64,000 nucleotides of DNA from Cognataquiflexum nitidum. Its GTDB lineage: Bacteria; Bacteroidota; Bacteroidia; Cytophagales; Cyclobacteriaceae. Positions within the stretch are counted from its first letter, which is position 1. Each line of letters starts with the position of its first letter. Under the pieces are notes generated by a model. The model did not search any database and was not told where the DNA came from. It saw only the letters and a list, made by a program, of their open reading frames with translations. Shown here piece after piece: positions 8,601-16,933 of the stretch. Both the position numbers and the translations under genes were made by a program. The stretch covers positions 149,993 through 213,992 of the forward strand of contig NZ_JAKZAM010000006.1 in NCBI RefSeq assembly GCF_022538055.1. Reading direction: 5' to 3'.

Positions 8601-9056
8601 TAGTTCACCATTAGAAAACCACCTTACTTGAAAAAGTGTAATATTCTTTTGGTTAGTGTTGGAAAATGAAGCAAGGATAACTGAATATGTGGATTTATCC
8701 CTAAGTGATTGTGTTGATGTACTAAGTTCACCTTCTCTTTGAATATTTCCATAGTTCCCACAAACATAGGTTTCTTCGGTTCTATCACCTTTTTTGTCAA
8801 CTCCAGATGATTGGTTGTAAAATCTATCTTTTTTAACTGGTACTAATAAAGTTAAAAGAGCATCAATGTATGTGCTTTTTCCAGAAGCGTTAGCTCCTGT
8901 TAACAAAGAATTGTTTCCCTGTGGATTAATCTTGAAAATCTTCTCGTGAAATGTCCCCCAGTTATAAACTTCCATATATTGAAGTCTGAAACCAGCTTTA
9001 TCAGAACTGGTGCTAAATAGACTCAACGAACTCTTGTAATTTGATTTTAAATTCAT
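5628..9056 (-). CDS. jetC: Wadjet JetC, MukB/SMC-like ATPase
   Basis: The SMC motor of Wadjet (1142 residues). The opening RLQYMEVYNWGTF segment and Walker A GANASGKST (about residue 54) are diagnostic of the MukB-like JetC family. Long heptad-rich coiled-coil arms follow (about 250-450 and 650-900) around a central hinge-like part. The ABC signature LSGGEKAQ is near residue 1027 and Walker B FIAIDEAF near 1065. In characterised Wadjet, JetABC extrudes DNA loops with ATP and presents small circles to JetD. The start at 9056 overlaps jetB by 44 bases; an internal ATG at 8975 would truncate the conserved N-terminus, so 9056 is preferred. Confidence 0.95.
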   Translation of the reverse strand: MNLKSNYKSSLSLFSTSSDKAGFRLQYMEVYNWGTFHEKIFKINPQGNNSLLTGANASGKSTYIDALLTLLVPVKKDRFYNQSSGVDKKGDRTEETYVCGNYGNIQREGELSTSTQSLRDKSTYSVILASFSNTNQKNITLFQVRWFSNGELRRSFGIAHLQLEIERDFSDFDSKGNWKKRLEKVYNSNTKTKKIEFWDGPNSYAEKIAILFGMRSTKALSLFNQVVGVKVLDDLDDFIRTNMLEEQNAEAEFIQLKESFLTLMDAKNNIEKAKEQIAQLSPIDEIAKKLYKIQTELIRLNTTNELSVYWFAKKNEDLAKKELFKCNERLEELKIEINQLRAKETVLGDEVADLKVQIKSDEVGNQIEKLKAEISRLEKSRDARKTKLDQYNKLAQNLESNTNPSEETFKANREKASKKKSELELNRQEIDEKLRLSKNKRDDLTNQINEDIETIKSLQKNKNNIAGREAEIRDDILEHIGATMEEIPFIGELIKVREDEKDWELSAEKILHNFALRLIVPEKYYNKVNDYVNSTNLKGRITYQRFRGFTSLANMRNKNIAQNAIINKLEFKPKSIYSDWLEDIIVNQYNYACVNDLKEFGLYEEKAITKEGLTKFAKGKHEKDDRPHISKKENFVLGWENKDKIKLLQTEIKNLQEKERLALHENRQIEQSIKTLEIQKEFYSDLFKLFTKYDDIDWKTFAEQIQEKEGQKAELEKTNNLVQSLQKQLEEVKGNLMQLSEVDLFNKGQEIFTQKKKIEDLNLEIIESNKILQITGIVDTTEFENQNPDLEKIEYSNLKNTQKEFQKELSIRLSELDKDKRLNEDEVKLKINAYKQPSQEITYKFKDWRSDVSRLPESTHLEFISEYQTLLKQLVNDNLPKFEKRFNEYLQETIINKVADFRMFFENWSDSIKDNIRILNDALREIDFRDKDFKTYIQIVAPNRISDEVKEFRTMLNNAIPNIRVIEASIEGRKNHFNNNIEPLITKLEKEDWRKKVMEVRSWFSYKAEEFYKETNAKFKTYENMGQLSGGEKAQLTYTILGSAIAYQFGLTKEGLQSNSFRFIAIDEAFKAQDEDKARYLITLCKQLHLQLLVVTPSDNIHIVENDISFVHFVERKEEKYSWLYDMPIEQFKEEKANFVLQ

Positions 9057-9594
9057 GTAAAATATCTAGCGTTATTTTTTCCTTAATGATCCTATGAATT
9101 TGGTATTTCTTCTCATTATCTTTCTTACTAACATCTTTCAAATACCCTAAATCAACAACGTTTTTTATATACTTATCCAAGTCTTTTAAAAATCTCAGCC
9201 TGTTATAACCCTCTTGTAGAAAAAGTTCCAGTTCTTCCTTAATCTCAGTGTCAGTTATAAATTTCTCAGAAACTTGAAACTGTGTAGGATTATTGTCAAA
9301 CTCTTCTAAAGATTGACGAAGAACCACTAGAATTATTGATGTTTCAAAACCAATTTGTCTCCTCATTACTAGGCCAAGTGAATTTCCTTCACTATCTTCA
9401 AATTGTTTAACAAAGGCAAATCCCTCATCTTTTTTTACAATAAGCTCTAGTCCTATTAGACTAATATATTCCTGAATTTCTAATTGATAATTCACCAAAT
9501 CCTCCCAAACAGAAGAGGTTCGTTCAACAGGCGATTTCAATAACTTTACAATTGCCTTTGAATATGGTTTTATATTCTTTTCTAAATTGTTCAT
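9013..9594 (-). CDS. jetB: Wadjet JetB, MukE-like kite subunit (DUF4194)
   Basis: A 193-residue protein between jetA and jetC, matching JetB/DUF4194 in size, position and pattern: an N-terminal helical pairing region, a QLEIQEYISLIGLELIV segment and a C-terminal winged-helix-like part ending in a domain that overlaps jetC by 44 bases. JetB is the dimeric kite subunit that bridges the kleisin JetA and the ATPase JetC. Family assignment rests on context and the recognisable middle segment rather than on catalytic residues, which this subunit lacks. Start ATG 9594 overlaps the jetA stop (ATGA), so expression is coupled. Confidence 0.9.
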   Translation of the reverse strand: MNNLEKNIKPYSKAIVKLLKSPVERTSSVWEDLVNYQLEIQEYISLIGLELIVKKDEGFAFVKQFEDSEGNSLGLVMRRQIGFETSIILVVLRQSLEEFDNNPTQFQVSEKFITDTEIKEELELFLQEGYNRLRFLKDLDKYIKNVVDLGYLKDVSKKDNEKKYQIHRIIKEKITLDILHEFKIKLQEFVESI

Positions 9595-11051
9595 CTAGTT
9601 AAAATTATTTCTGGTATTTGAATTGACTTATTTTTCTCAACATCAAACAAAATTCTTTGTGTCTTTTCTGTGCTTATAGAATATTTAAAATCTTTCACCA
9701 CTCCGATATAGCCGAATAGTTCAGGTAAGCCTTTTTCAATTCCCCCATTTCTTTCTATTACTTCATGAATAGTAGTTTGAGATTTGTTTTTCAATACCTC
9801 TTTTATCCTTCTCCTTAGAAGGTCTTTGTCAATGTTTGATTGTGAAAAAAGTTTATTAAGGTGATTTGATTTAGCAATATCCTCATCTGCTAGTTTTGGA
9901 CGTGAGTTATATGTTTGCTCTTCTGTTTGTTCAAAAGTGAGTTTTCTTTCAAAAGGAATGCTTATTTCAAAGTCTGATTCTAACTCAAAAGAAAGCTCAG
10001 GTCTTTTCTTTGATTTACTTAATTCTAAAAGTGATTTTTTGATTTCTTGAATGGTGTTTTTTGTAACTTCTGATTTCGAGGCTTCATTCTCTCTAATTAT
10101 TCTGCTGAGTTTTTCAGCCATCTTATCATTTGCTTTATAAACCTTTTGTCCAGAAGTCCACAAATGATTTTTCATACCTTTTAGGAAAAGGTCGTTCACC
10201 GGGATTCCTATTTCATTTAATGTGGAATAAAGCTCTTTGGTAAGGTTCTCCCATTCCAATTGTAGACCTGGATTTAAAAGGAATGACCAAAAGGCATAAA
10301 AGCTTTTGCCTTGTTGGCTCTCTTTCAATTCGTCTAAAGCCTCAAAAGTAAACTCAAGAATATCACTTTTAGTAAGTCTTCCTTCAGTGTGTTTTTGATA
10401 AATTCCTTTTGTGATTCCTTTAAAGTTATCTTCAACTTCTTTGAAGTCTGATAAGAGTTCTTTGGCTGATTGATTAAGCTGATTAAACCTTGGAACAATT
10501 TCAAATTCTTCAAAAACTTTAACGTCCTCTCCAATTTTTATCCTTTGAATTTGCTGTTCTATTTCCAGTTTTTTGTCTTCAAGTAATTGGATTCTTTTTT
10601 CAGCATCATCATTAGTGAACTCTACTAGTTCCTTTAAAAGGCTAAAAATATTTTTGAATTTGGATTCAGTTCCAACATATTCTTCCTTTTTAAGACTTGA
10701 AAGCCAATCAATTGTCTTGCTCGAATGGGAGGAAAGCTCGTAAAATATTTCCCCTGTTTCATCCTGGTAGTTTGTCAAAAAACCTCTGTTTGTCCAATTC
10801 TGAAGGTATTTCTTTGCCTTAATTTCATAAGTATCATTAATCTCAATATCACTTTCTTCATCTTTATCAACTTGTTTAAATTCTAAAAAATCTGCAAGTC
10901 TAGAATGAATATTTTCATATGAGATAACTCCTAAAGAATCTTTAAAAATACTCACAAGAAACATAAGTATTAATTGTCTATTCCGAAGAGTCAAAATCTC
11001 AACGCTTGGTGAATTTTCAAGAATATCTTCGATTGATTGGGCTAACTTCAT
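9591..11051 (-). CDS. jetA: Wadjet JetA, MukF-like kleisin (DUF3375)
   Basis: First gene of the operon; 486 residues, the usual size for JetA/DUF3375. The N-terminal winged-helix part is visible (residues about 10-125, with a WTNRGFLTNY wing), followed by a helical coiled coil (about 130-260) and a C-terminal kleisin-like region. JetA links the two JetC heads. The 140-base gap to the upstream sulfatase gene (11052-11190) is very AT-rich and is the only place for an operon promoter; no strong TTTG/TAnnTTTG pair stands out. From here to 3391 the coding sequence is distinctly AT-richer than the flanking sulfatase and helicase genes, consistent with horizontal transfer. Confidence 0.92.
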   Translation of the reverse strand: MKLAQSIEDILENSPSVEILTLRNRQLILMFLVSIFKDSLGVISYENIHSRLADFLEFKQVDKDEESDIEINDTYEIKAKKYLQNWTNRGFLTNYQDETGEIFYELSSHSSKTIDWLSSLKKEEYVGTESKFKNIFSLLKELVEFTNDDAEKRIQLLEDKKLEIEQQIQRIKIGEDVKVFEEFEIVPRFNQLNQSAKELLSDFKEVEDNFKGITKGIYQKHTEGRLTKSDILEFTFEALDELKESQQGKSFYAFWSFLLNPGLQLEWENLTKELYSTLNEIGIPVNDLFLKGMKNHLWTSGQKVYKANDKMAEKLSRIIRENEASKSEVTKNTIQEIKKSLLELSKSKKRPELSFELESDFEISIPFERKLTFEQTEEQTYNSRPKLADEDIAKSNHLNKLFSQSNIDKDLLRRRIKEVLKNKSQTTIHEVIERNGGIEKGLPELFGYIGVVKDFKYSISTEKTQRILFDVEKNKSIQIPEIILTR

Positions 11052-11190
11052 TGGAGACTTCTTAATTGAATATTTTGAAGCTTAAATCTAAACCATATTT
11101 AGTAAGAAACAATAAGTTTTAAACATTACTAAACGAAATACAAAGAGTATTTTGGAAATAAAAGATTTCTATAAATCCGAATTCCTATCG

Positions 11191-12714
11191 TCATAACTCC
11201 TCCAAACACCCAATCCCCTCCTTACTATCCTTTCCAAATGGAGGAAGGATGCGGTAGGCTTCGATACGTTGTTGGATGGGGGCATCTTCCATTTGGTAAT
11301 TTGGTGTGTAGCGGACCGTGTCCCAATAAGTTGATCTCGGGTCGGTAGCCCTGAGGTCTCCTGTTTCTGCCATCCAAGCCAATAGTTGGGTTTTCAGCTG
11401 TTCTTTGACTGCTTGGGATTCTGGTTCGGCAGCTAGGTTATATAATTGATTGGGGTCCTTGACCACGTCATACAATTCCTCCTCGGGCCTGATGCCAAAG
11501 GAAAGGGCAAAGTAATCTGGTTGGCCAGGTTTGGATTTGCCTTCTGCGTTCATGATGAGAAACTTTGTGATGGAATGGTCTACATCTCCATATTGACCTA
11601 CAGCTTGGTGGACTGTCGGGTCGCCGGCGGGATTGCGCTCGGGCATAGGATTCCAAATATAGAGGTATTGGTGGTTTCTGATTCCCCGCATGGGGTAGCT
11701 GAGGTCGCCCTTGCGTACATTTGCATGCCGCTCGCGCTCGAGGAAAACCTGGTCCCGGTTTTGTTTTTTGCCTTCCAATAGTGCCCAAAGAGACTGTCCA
11801 CTCATGTCATCGACTTCCTGACCTGCCGCTTCGATAAAGCTCGGAGCAAAGTCCACAAAATTTACAAAATCGTCAATGACAGTTCCCGGTTTGGCTTTTG
11901 CAGGCCACCGAATCACCAAGGGCATTCGGGTGCCAAGGTCATAGAGGTTGGCTTTGGCACGGGGAAAAGGCATGCCGTTGTCACTTGTCATCACGATGAT
12001 GGTATTGTCGAGTTCCCCGATCGCTTCGAGCTGCGAGATGAGTTGTCCACATTCCCTATCAAAGCGCTCTATCTCAAAATAATAGTCCAGGATATCATTC
12101 CGCACACAGTCATTGTCAAGAAAAAACCCTGGGACAACGACATCAGACAGCTTCATGCCACTTTGGATTCCGGTGTTGGTTTCGTATTCCCGGTGTGGAT
12201 CGCTGCTGCCAAACCAAAAGGTAAAGGGTTGGTCTTTGGGTCTTTGATCCAAAAAGGTGTTGAAGTCTTCAAATTGCTTTCCGGCAGGATTGTGGGCGAG
12301 GCCGGAGACCAAAAATTCCCCCGGTCCCCAACCTTTGCGGGTGGAACCTGTGAAGTAACCGGCTTTTTCGAGGATGCTGACATAGGTGGGATATTGGGCG
12401 GGAAATTCTGACCAAAGATTTCCCCCGGATTCATTTTGGTGTGGATATCTTCCCAGCAAAATCGAGGCGCGGGAAGGTGAACAGGAAGGAGAAGCGGTAT
12501 AGGCATTGGTAAACAAGGCGCCTTCTGTAGCAAGTCTGTCAAAAGTAGGTGTCCGGACCACGGGATCCCCATATACGCCGGCATGTGGATAAGACCAATC
12601 ATCGGCAATCAGAAAAAGGATGTTTGGAGGCTTTGGAGATGCCTTTTCCGATTCTTTCTTTCCACATGAAAAGAATAGCAGGAAGGAGAAAAAGAGGAGG
12701 TGGGATGGTTTCAT
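11191..12714 (-). CDS. Secreted sulfatase lipoprotein
   Basis: Type I sulfatase of 507 residues. A lipoprotein signal (LLFFSFLLFFSC, lipidated C17) places it outside the inner membrane, probably facing the periplasm or surface. Metal-binding D38-D39 (LIADDW) is followed by the formylglycine motif CSPSR (C78 to R82), the residue that is oxidised by a maturase to the catalytic formylglycine. Further typical blocks are DNTIIVMTSDNGMPF and GTRMPLVIRWPA. The C-terminal ELYDVVKDPNQLYNLA is the usual sulfatase tail. Substrates in the family are sulfated glycans or aryl sulfates; no glycan-utilisation genes flank it. It is codon-wise like the core genome and unlike the AT-rich jet operon downstream. 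Confidence 0.92.
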   Translation of the reverse strand: MKPSHLLFFSFLLFFSCGKKESEKASPKPPNILFLIADDWSYPHAGVYGDPVVRTPTFDRLATEGALFTNAYTASPSCSPSRASILLGRYPHQNESGGNLWSEFPAQYPTYVSILEKAGYFTGSTRKGWGPGEFLVSGLAHNPAGKQFEDFNTFLDQRPKDQPFTFWFGSSDPHREYETNTGIQSGMKLSDVVVPGFFLDNDCVRNDILDYYFEIERFDRECGQLISQLEAIGELDNTIIVMTSDNGMPFPRAKANLYDLGTRMPLVIRWPAKAKPGTVIDDFVNFVDFAPSFIEAAGQEVDDMSGQSLWALLEGKKQNRDQVFLERERHANVRKGDLSYPMRGIRNHQYLYIWNPMPERNPAGDPTVHQAVGQYGDVDHSITKFLIMNAEGKSKPGQPDYFALSFGIRPEEELYDVVKDPNQLYNLAAEPESQAVKEQLKTQLLAWMAETGDLRATDPRSTYWDTVRYTPNYQMEDAPIQQRIEAYRILPPFGKDSKEGIGCLEEL

Positions 12715-13096
12715 GTTTGGGTCTGGTTTTGGTAGTCAAAATAATGCCAAACCAAAATTTAATACTTATGTACTTCTTAAAAAAATTGAATCCGGTAAAA
12801 CCGCTCTGAAGGGGCTGATTTTCAGGATGCTTTTGCATGTAATATACGCTTTCATCTCTTTGGCAAAGGCCCAAGACGGCTACTTTGGAATATAAATAAA
12901 ATCCCTTTTGTCGTGATTTTCTAACCCAACTCAATTACGTCCGCACTGCGGTCGCAATTGAAAGACTTTGAATAATCCGACCAATCCGATCTAACTGTGT
13001 ATAATAACTCCCGCCTTTTCCCTTATTCCAAAATATTTTCCCCTATTGTTTTTCCTTCCTTCCTGACATTTATATTTTTGACCAAACAATCGCATT
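12715..13096. other. Divergent intergenic region with nuclease-gene remnant
   Basis: The gap separates the sulfatase (minus) from the SNF2 helicase (plus), so both promoters should be here. Its only recognisable content is a decayed fragment of a DUF1016 gene at 12899-12962, annotated separately. Apparent open frames across it overlap both neighbours and show no protein family. Confidence 0.5.
12899..12962 (-). pseudogene. Decayed DUF1016 (YhcG) gene fragment
   Basis: Bases 12902-12921 are identical to 23915-23934 inside the intact DUF1016 gene. On the minus strand the fragment reads IATAVRT-stop-LSW, against IVSALRTQLSW in the intact protein, where a CAA codon has become TAA; after a deletion of about 23 bases and a frameshift it reads ENHDKRDF against ENHDKREF. 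It includes a degenerate version of the 29-bp palindrome found in the intact gene (12932-12960, arms matching 12 of 14). This is either the relic of a lost paralogue or a trace of a mobile palindromic segment. Confidence 0.75.
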
Positions 13097-16000
13097 ATGC
13101 CCCTGACAAGAAAAGAATTATCCAATGCGAAAATTCACCTAGCCTACATGAAGGCTCCCAACAAGCAGCGGGGATATAAGCTTTTCAAAGAAGGTCATGT
13201 AAAATATTTGAATTTTGATAAGGAATCCAATACCTATAATTTTCAGGTTAAGGGTAATTTAGAACCATTTTACAAGGTATCTCTAAACCTGAGCGACTCT
13301 CCAGAATCAAGTCTTTTTGATGATGGAGAGGGAGATCCCTTTACCTGCAACTGTCTTCATTTTAAAGAAGAAGTGCAATGCAAGCATGTGGCTGCGTCAT
13401 TCCAATTTATTTTGGACAATTCTAAAAAAGACTTAAACCAAATCATTACTGTTTCCGGTCCAAAACCCGTAGAGGTTTCGTTTCCTGTATTGATAAAATG
13501 TACGGAGGATGGGTTAAAAAATCTACACGAACTTATCCCTGTTGATCCCAAAATATACAATCCAGATACCCATTTGTCTGAAGTAGTTTTCATGGAAAAT
13601 GGTCTAAGGTATATTTTGACGGGTTACTATTTGAATGGAACCATTGAGGTTACTTTCAATGACGGACAAGTCACCATCTATGGAAGTAACAAAAAACCCC
13701 ATATTGTCAAGCAGGCTCTCAAATGGCTAAAGGACAGGTTTTCTAAGGAAATGACCAATGATGCTTTCATTATTACCCAAAAACAACGTGATGCAATTGT
13801 CTTCAAAAAACTGGAAGAAAAGGGTGTTTTAAATCAACTTAAAAAACCACTCGAGGCATTAGAATTTAGCTTGTTTAATAATGTTGTCATATTACGGTTT
13901 GGTGGGGAGTTAGAAGGCATGGTGAATATTGACAGTATGGCCGCTGAAGTAAACAAGAATTTATCCCCAATCATACCAAGCAGTGTATCCATCACCGAGG
14001 TTAGCCATGAGAATGAAATCGGCGCTTTCAATGCCGGGTTTGCATTGGCCTATTTTTATGACGAACCATTCTCAAGGATTCTTCCCATTATGGCCAAGGG
14101 TAGCAAAAAAGATCCTGCTGCCCTCAATAATAAATTTGTGTTGATTGAGGATCCCTATGACATGAGACTTGCCAAAACAGAAAACCTCGATAAGGCTTTG
14201 TATCAGATTTCGAAAATTGCAAAATCAGGGAAGAAAAATAGCAGCTTGGATGTATTCGAGTTATTCAGGGAATTTTTGGACTATGCAAAAGACTATCCGA
14301 TTTATGTGTTTTTGGGAGATGGCTATGATGTCAATCATATCCGAAAATCACATTTTGACAAAGCATTGCAAATCCATGAGGCTTCGGCAAAAATCGTTTT
14401 GACCAAAACGGGCATAATCTTTCAGTTGGAGGTGCATATCACTTTTGGTGAATTTGAATTGAAGCTTTCAGAAGTAGAACCTCAGTTAGATATTACAAAA
14501 GCTTTTGGGGTATTTCAAGACACACATTTGTTATTATTTGAAAATAGGAAAGTCCTCGACCTGATGGATTTCCTCCTATCTTATCCCATTCTTAAATTCG
14601 TTGAAAGAGATTTTGAAACGTTCTTCCAAAAAATAATTCAGCCAATGGCAGGTTATATCGAAATTCAGGATGAAACAGGAACATTAAAACAGGCGGAAGT
14701 CGTCGGTCCTCTTCAACGTCAGCTTTATGTCTCTGAATTGAGTGGTTTGGTTATTTTCCGCCCTCAGGTCAAATATTCCGATACCGCATTTTCAAATCCA
14801 TTGGAATCAAACAGCATTCTAGATGGTGCGACCAAAACCATATACCTTAGAGATGGAGAATTTGAAAGTCTGTATTTGGATTTCCTCAGGGAGCTACACC
14901 CCAACTTCAAAAACTCAGGGAACCAGGGATTTTTCCACCTGACACATGATACTTTTATGCAAGGGTTGTGGTTTTTCAAGGCATTTGAAAAATTAAAAAC
15001 CGAACAGATCAGGGTCTTTGGCTTAGAAAACATCAAAATCAAAAGGTACAATCCCTTTCCTCCTGCGGTGTCGATGGAATTTGGTTCCTCTCAGGACTGG
15101 TTTGAGGTCAATGCTTCTGTTGCTTTTGGGGACCAAAAGGTCAAGCTGAAAGACATCAAAAAAGCCCTGGACCTCAATCAGGACTATGTCGAACTCGAAG
15201 ACGGCAGCTTCGGCATCCTACCGGAAATCTGGTTGAAAAAATTCGGAAAACTGTTCCGATCAGGGGAGTCTGACAAAAACGGTTTTAAGGTCCCCAAGAC
15301 CTTGTTTCAGGTATTGGATGGCTTTGAGGAAACAATGAATTTTCCTGAAATTTTGCAGGAAATTGAAGATAAGAAGGAAAAGCTGAAGGCCTTTACCCAA
15401 ATCAAAAAAGCTGACATTCCAAAAAAACTCAAGGCCGAACTCAGAAATTACCAGCATACCGGACTCAATTGGCTCAATTTCCTTCAGGAATACCATTGGG
15501 GAGGAATATTGGCTGATGACATGGGATTGGGCAAGACCCTCCAAATGATAGCCTTGATCTGTAAAATAGCAGAGAGCAATAAAGCGGCAAAAATCCTGGT
15601 GGTCGCTCCAACGACACTGTTGTTCAATTGGAAAAATGAATTGGAAAAGTTTGCTCCTCATCTCGATTACTTTATCCATCATGGCAACAGGTCCGATTCT
15701 GTCGATGAACTCAACAAGCATCAGGTCTTATTGACAAGCTATGGCTTGGTCATCAATGACCTCGAACTCCTGCAGAAAATCAAATTTGAAGCCATCATCG
15801 CCGATGAATCTCAAGCCATCAAAAACACACAATCTTTAAGGTATAAATCCATCACAAAGCTCAACGGCAAAATCAAAATGGCCATGACCGGAACTCCGAT
15901 AGAAAACAGTCTGGCCGAATTATTTGCCCAAATGAACTTCGTCAATCCCGGTTTTTTCCATTCCTTCAATAGCTTTAGGGAAAATTACCTCAAACCATTA

Positions 16001-16819
16001 AAGAACGGCGACAGGGAGATTTTGCTGGAATTGCAAAACAAGATCAGGCCATTTGTCCTCCGAAGGACCAAGGAAGAAGTACTGACAGAACTTCCCGACA
16101 AGACAGAAGAATACCTCTATTGTGTGATGAATCCCCTTCAGCGTAAAATCTACGATGCCTACCGCAATGAATACCGGGATTATCTTCTCAAGAAATTTGA
16201 CGAAGATGGCGCTGAAAATTCCAAAATGTATGTACTCGAGGGACTGACCAAGTTGAGATTGGCCTGTGATGCCACCAACCTCGTCAGCCATACCGAGACA
16301 AAAAATGAATCGGTCAAAATCGACCTGCTGATAGAGCATATCCTCGAAAAAACCGGTGACCATAAAATATTGATCTTCAGTCAATTTGTTAAAATGCTTG
16401 GTCTTGTCCAATCAAAATTGGAAGAAAACCTGATAGATTATACCTATCTCGACGGCAGTACCACGCTTAAAAACAGGGAAAAGGAAGTTCAACAATTTCA
16501 AACAAATGAGCAAAAGCGGGTTTTCCTTATCAGTATGAAAGCGGGCGGCACAGGCCTCAATCTTACTGCTGCCGATTATGTGTACGTCTTGGATCCATGG
16601 TGGAACCCGGCTGTGGAAAATCAGGCCATCGATCGCTGCTACCGGATGGGACAGGAAAAACATGTCATCGCCTACCGGATGATCTGCAAAGATACCGTAG
16701 AAGAAAAAATCATGCTCCTGCAACAGGCCAAAAGCAAATTGGCCAAAGAGGTGATTTCAGAAGGCGACAGCTTTTTGGGGGCTTTGGACAAGGAAAGTAT
16801 GTTGTCGTTGTTTGAGTGA
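13097..16819 (+). CDS. SWIM zinc-finger SNF2-family helicase
   Basis: A 1240-residue Swi2/Snf2 ATPase. A SWIM finger CNCLHF...CKHVAASF lies at about residues 83-100, typical for DNA or protein contact. A long middle region (about 130-770) has no motif I can name. The helicase core begins near 790: Walker A DDMGLGKT (about 806), the DESQ box (about 902), GTPIENSL, then the second RecA lobe with LIFSQFVKMLGLV, KAGGTGLNL and NQAIDRCYRMGQ near the C-terminus. Such proteins translocate on duplex DNA and remodel protein-DNA complexes. DESQ rather than DEAH is seen in bacterial SNF2 enzymes. It runs convergent to the ATPase gene at 16934 and sits among other nucleic-acid enzymes. Confidence 0.93.
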   Translation: MPLTRKELSNAKIHLAYMKAPNKQRGYKLFKEGHVKYLNFDKESNTYNFQVKGNLEPFYKVSLNLSDSPESSLFDDGEGDPFTCNCLHFKEEVQCKHVAASFQFILDNSKKDLNQIITVSGPKPVEVSFPVLIKCTEDGLKNLHELIPVDPKIYNPDTHLSEVVFMENGLRYILTGYYLNGTIEVTFNDGQVTIYGSNKKPHIVKQALKWLKDRFSKEMTNDAFIITQKQRDAIVFKKLEEKGVLNQLKKPLEALEFSLFNNVVILRFGGELEGMVNIDSMAAEVNKNLSPIIPSSVSITEVSHENEIGAFNAGFALAYFYDEPFSRILPIMAKGSKKDPAALNNKFVLIEDPYDMRLAKTENLDKALYQISKIAKSGKKNSSLDVFELFREFLDYAKDYPIYVFLGDGYDVNHIRKSHFDKALQIHEASAKIVLTKTGIIFQLEVHITFGEFELKLSEVEPQLDITKAFGVFQDTHLLLFENRKVLDLMDFLLSYPILKFVERDFETFFQKIIQPMAGYIEIQDETGTLKQAEVVGPLQRQLYVSELSGLVIFRPQVKYSDTAFSNPLESNSILDGATKTIYLRDGEFESLYLDFLRELHPNFKNSGNQGFFHLTHDTFMQGLWFFKAFEKLKTEQIRVFGLENIKIKRYNPFPPAVSMEFGSSQDWFEVNASVAFGDQKVKLKDIKKALDLNQDYVELEDGSFGILPEIWLKKFGKLFRSGESDKNGFKVPKTLFQVLDGFEETMNFPEILQEIEDKKEKLKAFTQIKKADIPKKLKAELRNYQHTGLNWLNFLQEYHWGGILADDMGLGKTLQMIALICKIAESNKAAKILVVAPTTLLFNWKNELEKFAPHLDYFIHHGNRSDSVDELNKHQVLLTSYGLVINDLELLQKIKFEAIIADESQAIKNTQSLRYKSITKLNGKIKMAMTGTPIENSLAELFAQMNFVNPGFFHSFNSFRENYLKPLKNGDREILLELQNKIRPFVLRRTKEEVLTELPDKTEEYLYCVMNPLQRKIYDAYRNEYRDYLLKKFDEDGAENSKMYVLEGLTKLRLACDATNLVSHTETKNESVKIDLLIEHILEKTGDHKILIFSQFVKMLGLVQSKLEENLIDYTYLDGSTTLKNREKEVQQFQTNEQKRVFLISMKAGGTGLNLTAADYVYVLDPWWNPAVENQAIDRCYRMGQEKHVIAYRMICKDTVEEKIMLLQQAKSKLAKEVISEGDSFLGALDKESMLSLFE

Positions 16820-16933
16820 GGAAGCCGATATCTTCCTTACTTACAATGCTGTACTATTTTGGGATTTCAAAAACCCCCTGTGTTTATGGGTATTGGCTGT
16901 AAACAGATGTAGGAAATAGACCTGGTCATTTCA

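Noticed and set aside
12599..12934. Open frame over the sulfatase 5' end
   Set aside because: It overlaps the sulfatase signal sequence and the DUF1016 relic; not a gene.
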